NCBI GenBank assembly: GCA_026225945.1
Contig: JAMJFZ010001258.1
Span: 3,858,501 to 3,922,500, forward strand
Direction of reading: 5' to 3'
DNA: 64,000 nucleotides
Source: Cricetomys ansorgei
Taxonomy: Eukaryota > Chordata > Mammalia > Rodentia > Nesomyidae
In this document: positions 62,540-64,000 of the stretch, piece after piece
How the letters are laid out: every line of letters starts with the position of its first letter
Numbering within the stretch: the first letter of the stretch is position 1
The notes under the pieces: generated by a model
Database searches by the model: none
Told to the model about the DNA's origin: nothing
Seen by the model: the letters and a program-made list of their open reading frames with translations, nothing else
Program-made: the position numbers and the translations under genes

Positions 62540-62750
62540 AACAAACTTACTTATTTTTACTCTGTGTGCATGAGCGTTTGCCTGTGTGTAAGTGTGTACC
62601 TCATGCCTGCAGCTCTGATGGAGACCAGAAGAGGCCATCAGGTCCCCTGGAACTGGAGTTGCCGGTGGTGGGAGCCCTCGTGTGAGCCCTCACTGGAGTC
62701 TCTGGGTAGTAGTCAATGCTCTTAGCCACTGAGCCATCTCTTCAGCCTTG
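62540..62750 (-). repeat. B2/B3-type SINE
   Basis: 'gagaccagaagaggccatcaggtcccctggaactggagttg', 'cttagccactgagccatctcttcagcc'. Confidence 0.9.
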
Positions 62751-62764
62751 ACCCCAGCCTCTTC

Positions 62765-62992
62765 TAATTTTTTAAAACTCATTTTATTTTTATTTTATTG
62801 TGTGGGTGTTTAGCCAGCATGTATGTGCACCACATGTGTATCTGGTGCCTGCAGAGGCCAGAGATCACATTGGATCCCCTGGAACTGTAGTTACAGATGC
62901 TTGTGAGGTACCATGTTAGTGCTGGGAATTGAACTTGGGTCCTCTAGTAGAGCAGCCAGTGTTCTTAATGGCTGAGCCACCTCTCCAGCCCC
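62765..62992 (-). repeat. B3-type SINE
   Basis: 'ctggtgcctgcagaggccagagatcacattggatcccctgg', 'ttgaacttgggtcctc', 'ggctgagccacctctccagcccc'. Directly next to the preceding SINE, same strand. Confidence 0.92.
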
Positions 62993-64000
62993 CATCCACC
63001 CAGATTTATTATAATTAAAGGTAAGATTCCATTGACATCTGGGTACATTGAGCAATGAGGTTCACTGAGCTGGAAGGCAGAATGGGAGTGTCCAGGGAAC
63101 TGGAGGGAACTGGAGGGGTTGGGGGAGAGGAGTTCTCGCTTCATCAGCACTGAGTTTCAGCTTTTCTAGAAGACAGTGGTTCTGTGGATGGGATGGTGGT
63201 ATCAACAACACAACCACGTGATGCACATAAGCCCTGAACTGTCCACTTAAAAATGACTAACACGGTGAACGAAATGTCCTCTGCATATTATCACAACTGA
63301 AAATTCATGAGCTGATTGACATGAAAGTTAACCGTTAGTCACCTTCATGAGAGAGTCAACCTAACAGCCCTGCTTTGTGGGCTCGCTTCTGTCGTTTATG
63401 AAGGTATAAGTAGAGATCTCTAAAACCCGAGTTCTCAAAGTTCTTTTCTCTGTAACCTTTGTCCTCATCACTTAATGGTAAATCACCAACAACGATTGGT
63501 CTAACTCACTGTAGTCCCAGCCCCACCGACTCGCTGACCCATGATTGGTTCATCCGTTTGCTCTACTGATGGGAATTCAGAGTTTTCCAGTGACTTCTTC
63601 TCCTGGCAACACAAGCCCTATTTTAATGAAATTGCTTCTGTGCAGGAGGGCAATTCTAAAATACAGCATCTGAAAAATCATGGCAAGAAGGCAGAAGGAA
63701 GGATGGATCCCAAAGCTGTCTACTGGGGAACCAGCCTGGGCTTTGTGGCTGCCTGAAAATGTTGGCAGAAGAATGGGAATGGGTGTTGCTAGGGATTTAC
63801 TGAGACAGGGAACTGCGGAGTCGCTCTCAGGAGCCTTTTTAGGGTTGGAGGTGCCACGGAGGAGCTAAGAGGCTGGGGCTGTGAGAAGAGGCTGGGGTTG
63901 AGGCAGGCATGCTCTCTGTTCCCTGCTCAGTTACAACCATGGCCTAAAGCTTGTGGGACAAGTAACTATCGACAGAGACCACTGATGGAGAATCCTTGGT

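Larger units (their letters stand above)
52682..64000 (+). other. Ablim1: Ablim1 intron after the LIM1 exon (continues off the window)
   Basis: The donor is at 52682; no acceptor followed by LIM-type coding sequence (VCGCDLAQ would be expected next) is found before 64000. The repeats are listed separately. I see nothing recognisable in 53271-53572, 53851-54492, 54800-55750, 56921-58832, 58957-59499, 59696-60039, 60716-61063, 61511-62539 and 62993-64000. Confidence 0.8.

Overview
This window is vertebrate, and more precisely muroid-rodent, nuclear DNA. It is dominated by non-coding sequence full of rodent SINEs (B1, B2/B3, B4 types), rodent L1 3' ends, older mammalian repeats (L1M, MIR, hAT-Charlie) and long (CA)n/(TG)n tracts. 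I could not fix the species. Several B1 copies share an extra 'acaacagag' variant before their 3' end, which may help identify the lineage.

The only protein-coding gene I can support is the 5' part of Ablim1 (actin-binding LIM protein 1, abLIM-1), read on the + strand. Three pieces of coding exon fit together in phase. A long-isoform first coding exon (5288-5534) starts MPSFLGLKCLGKLC. A short alternative first coding exon (25974-25989, MVKEK + 1 nt) sits in a CpG island. A shared exon (52547-52681) carries most of LIM domain 1. Both first exons end with one extra G and a GT donor, and the shared exon starts with TG, so both join through the same valine codon (GTG). The gene continues past the right edge, since LIM1 is still missing its last zinc ligands at 52681.

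Layout: 1-5287 is upstream or intronic DNA with a CCCAGTG-type minisatellite and B3 SINEs. 5535-25613 is intron with a triple nest (L1M split by B4, itself split by a URR1-like hAT element at about 7.3-8.4 kb), several (TG)n arrays, rodent L1 and B1 copies, a 16-bp minisatellite and one copy of an LTR-like repeat. 25614-25989 is the internal CpG-island promoter and short first exon. 25990-52546 is intron with a second copy of the LTR-like repeat (about 37.6 kb), an exceptional 2.07-kb A/C-only microsatellite (42.5-44.6 kb), and L1 and SINE copies. 52547-52681 is the LIM exon. 52682-64000 is intron with a 32-bp minisatellite, more SINEs, and a rodent repeat at 61.2 kb that matches, in inverted orientation, a copy at 44.7 kb on the other side of the LIM exon.

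Taken together, this looks like one gene with at least two promoters, about 20 kb apart, making abLIM-1 proteins that differ only at the N-terminus before LIM1. I saw no CRISPR array, tRNA, rRNA, prokaryotic feature or undescribed protein system. The long histidine/threonine or cysteine/valine reading frames are by-products of dinucleotide repeats.
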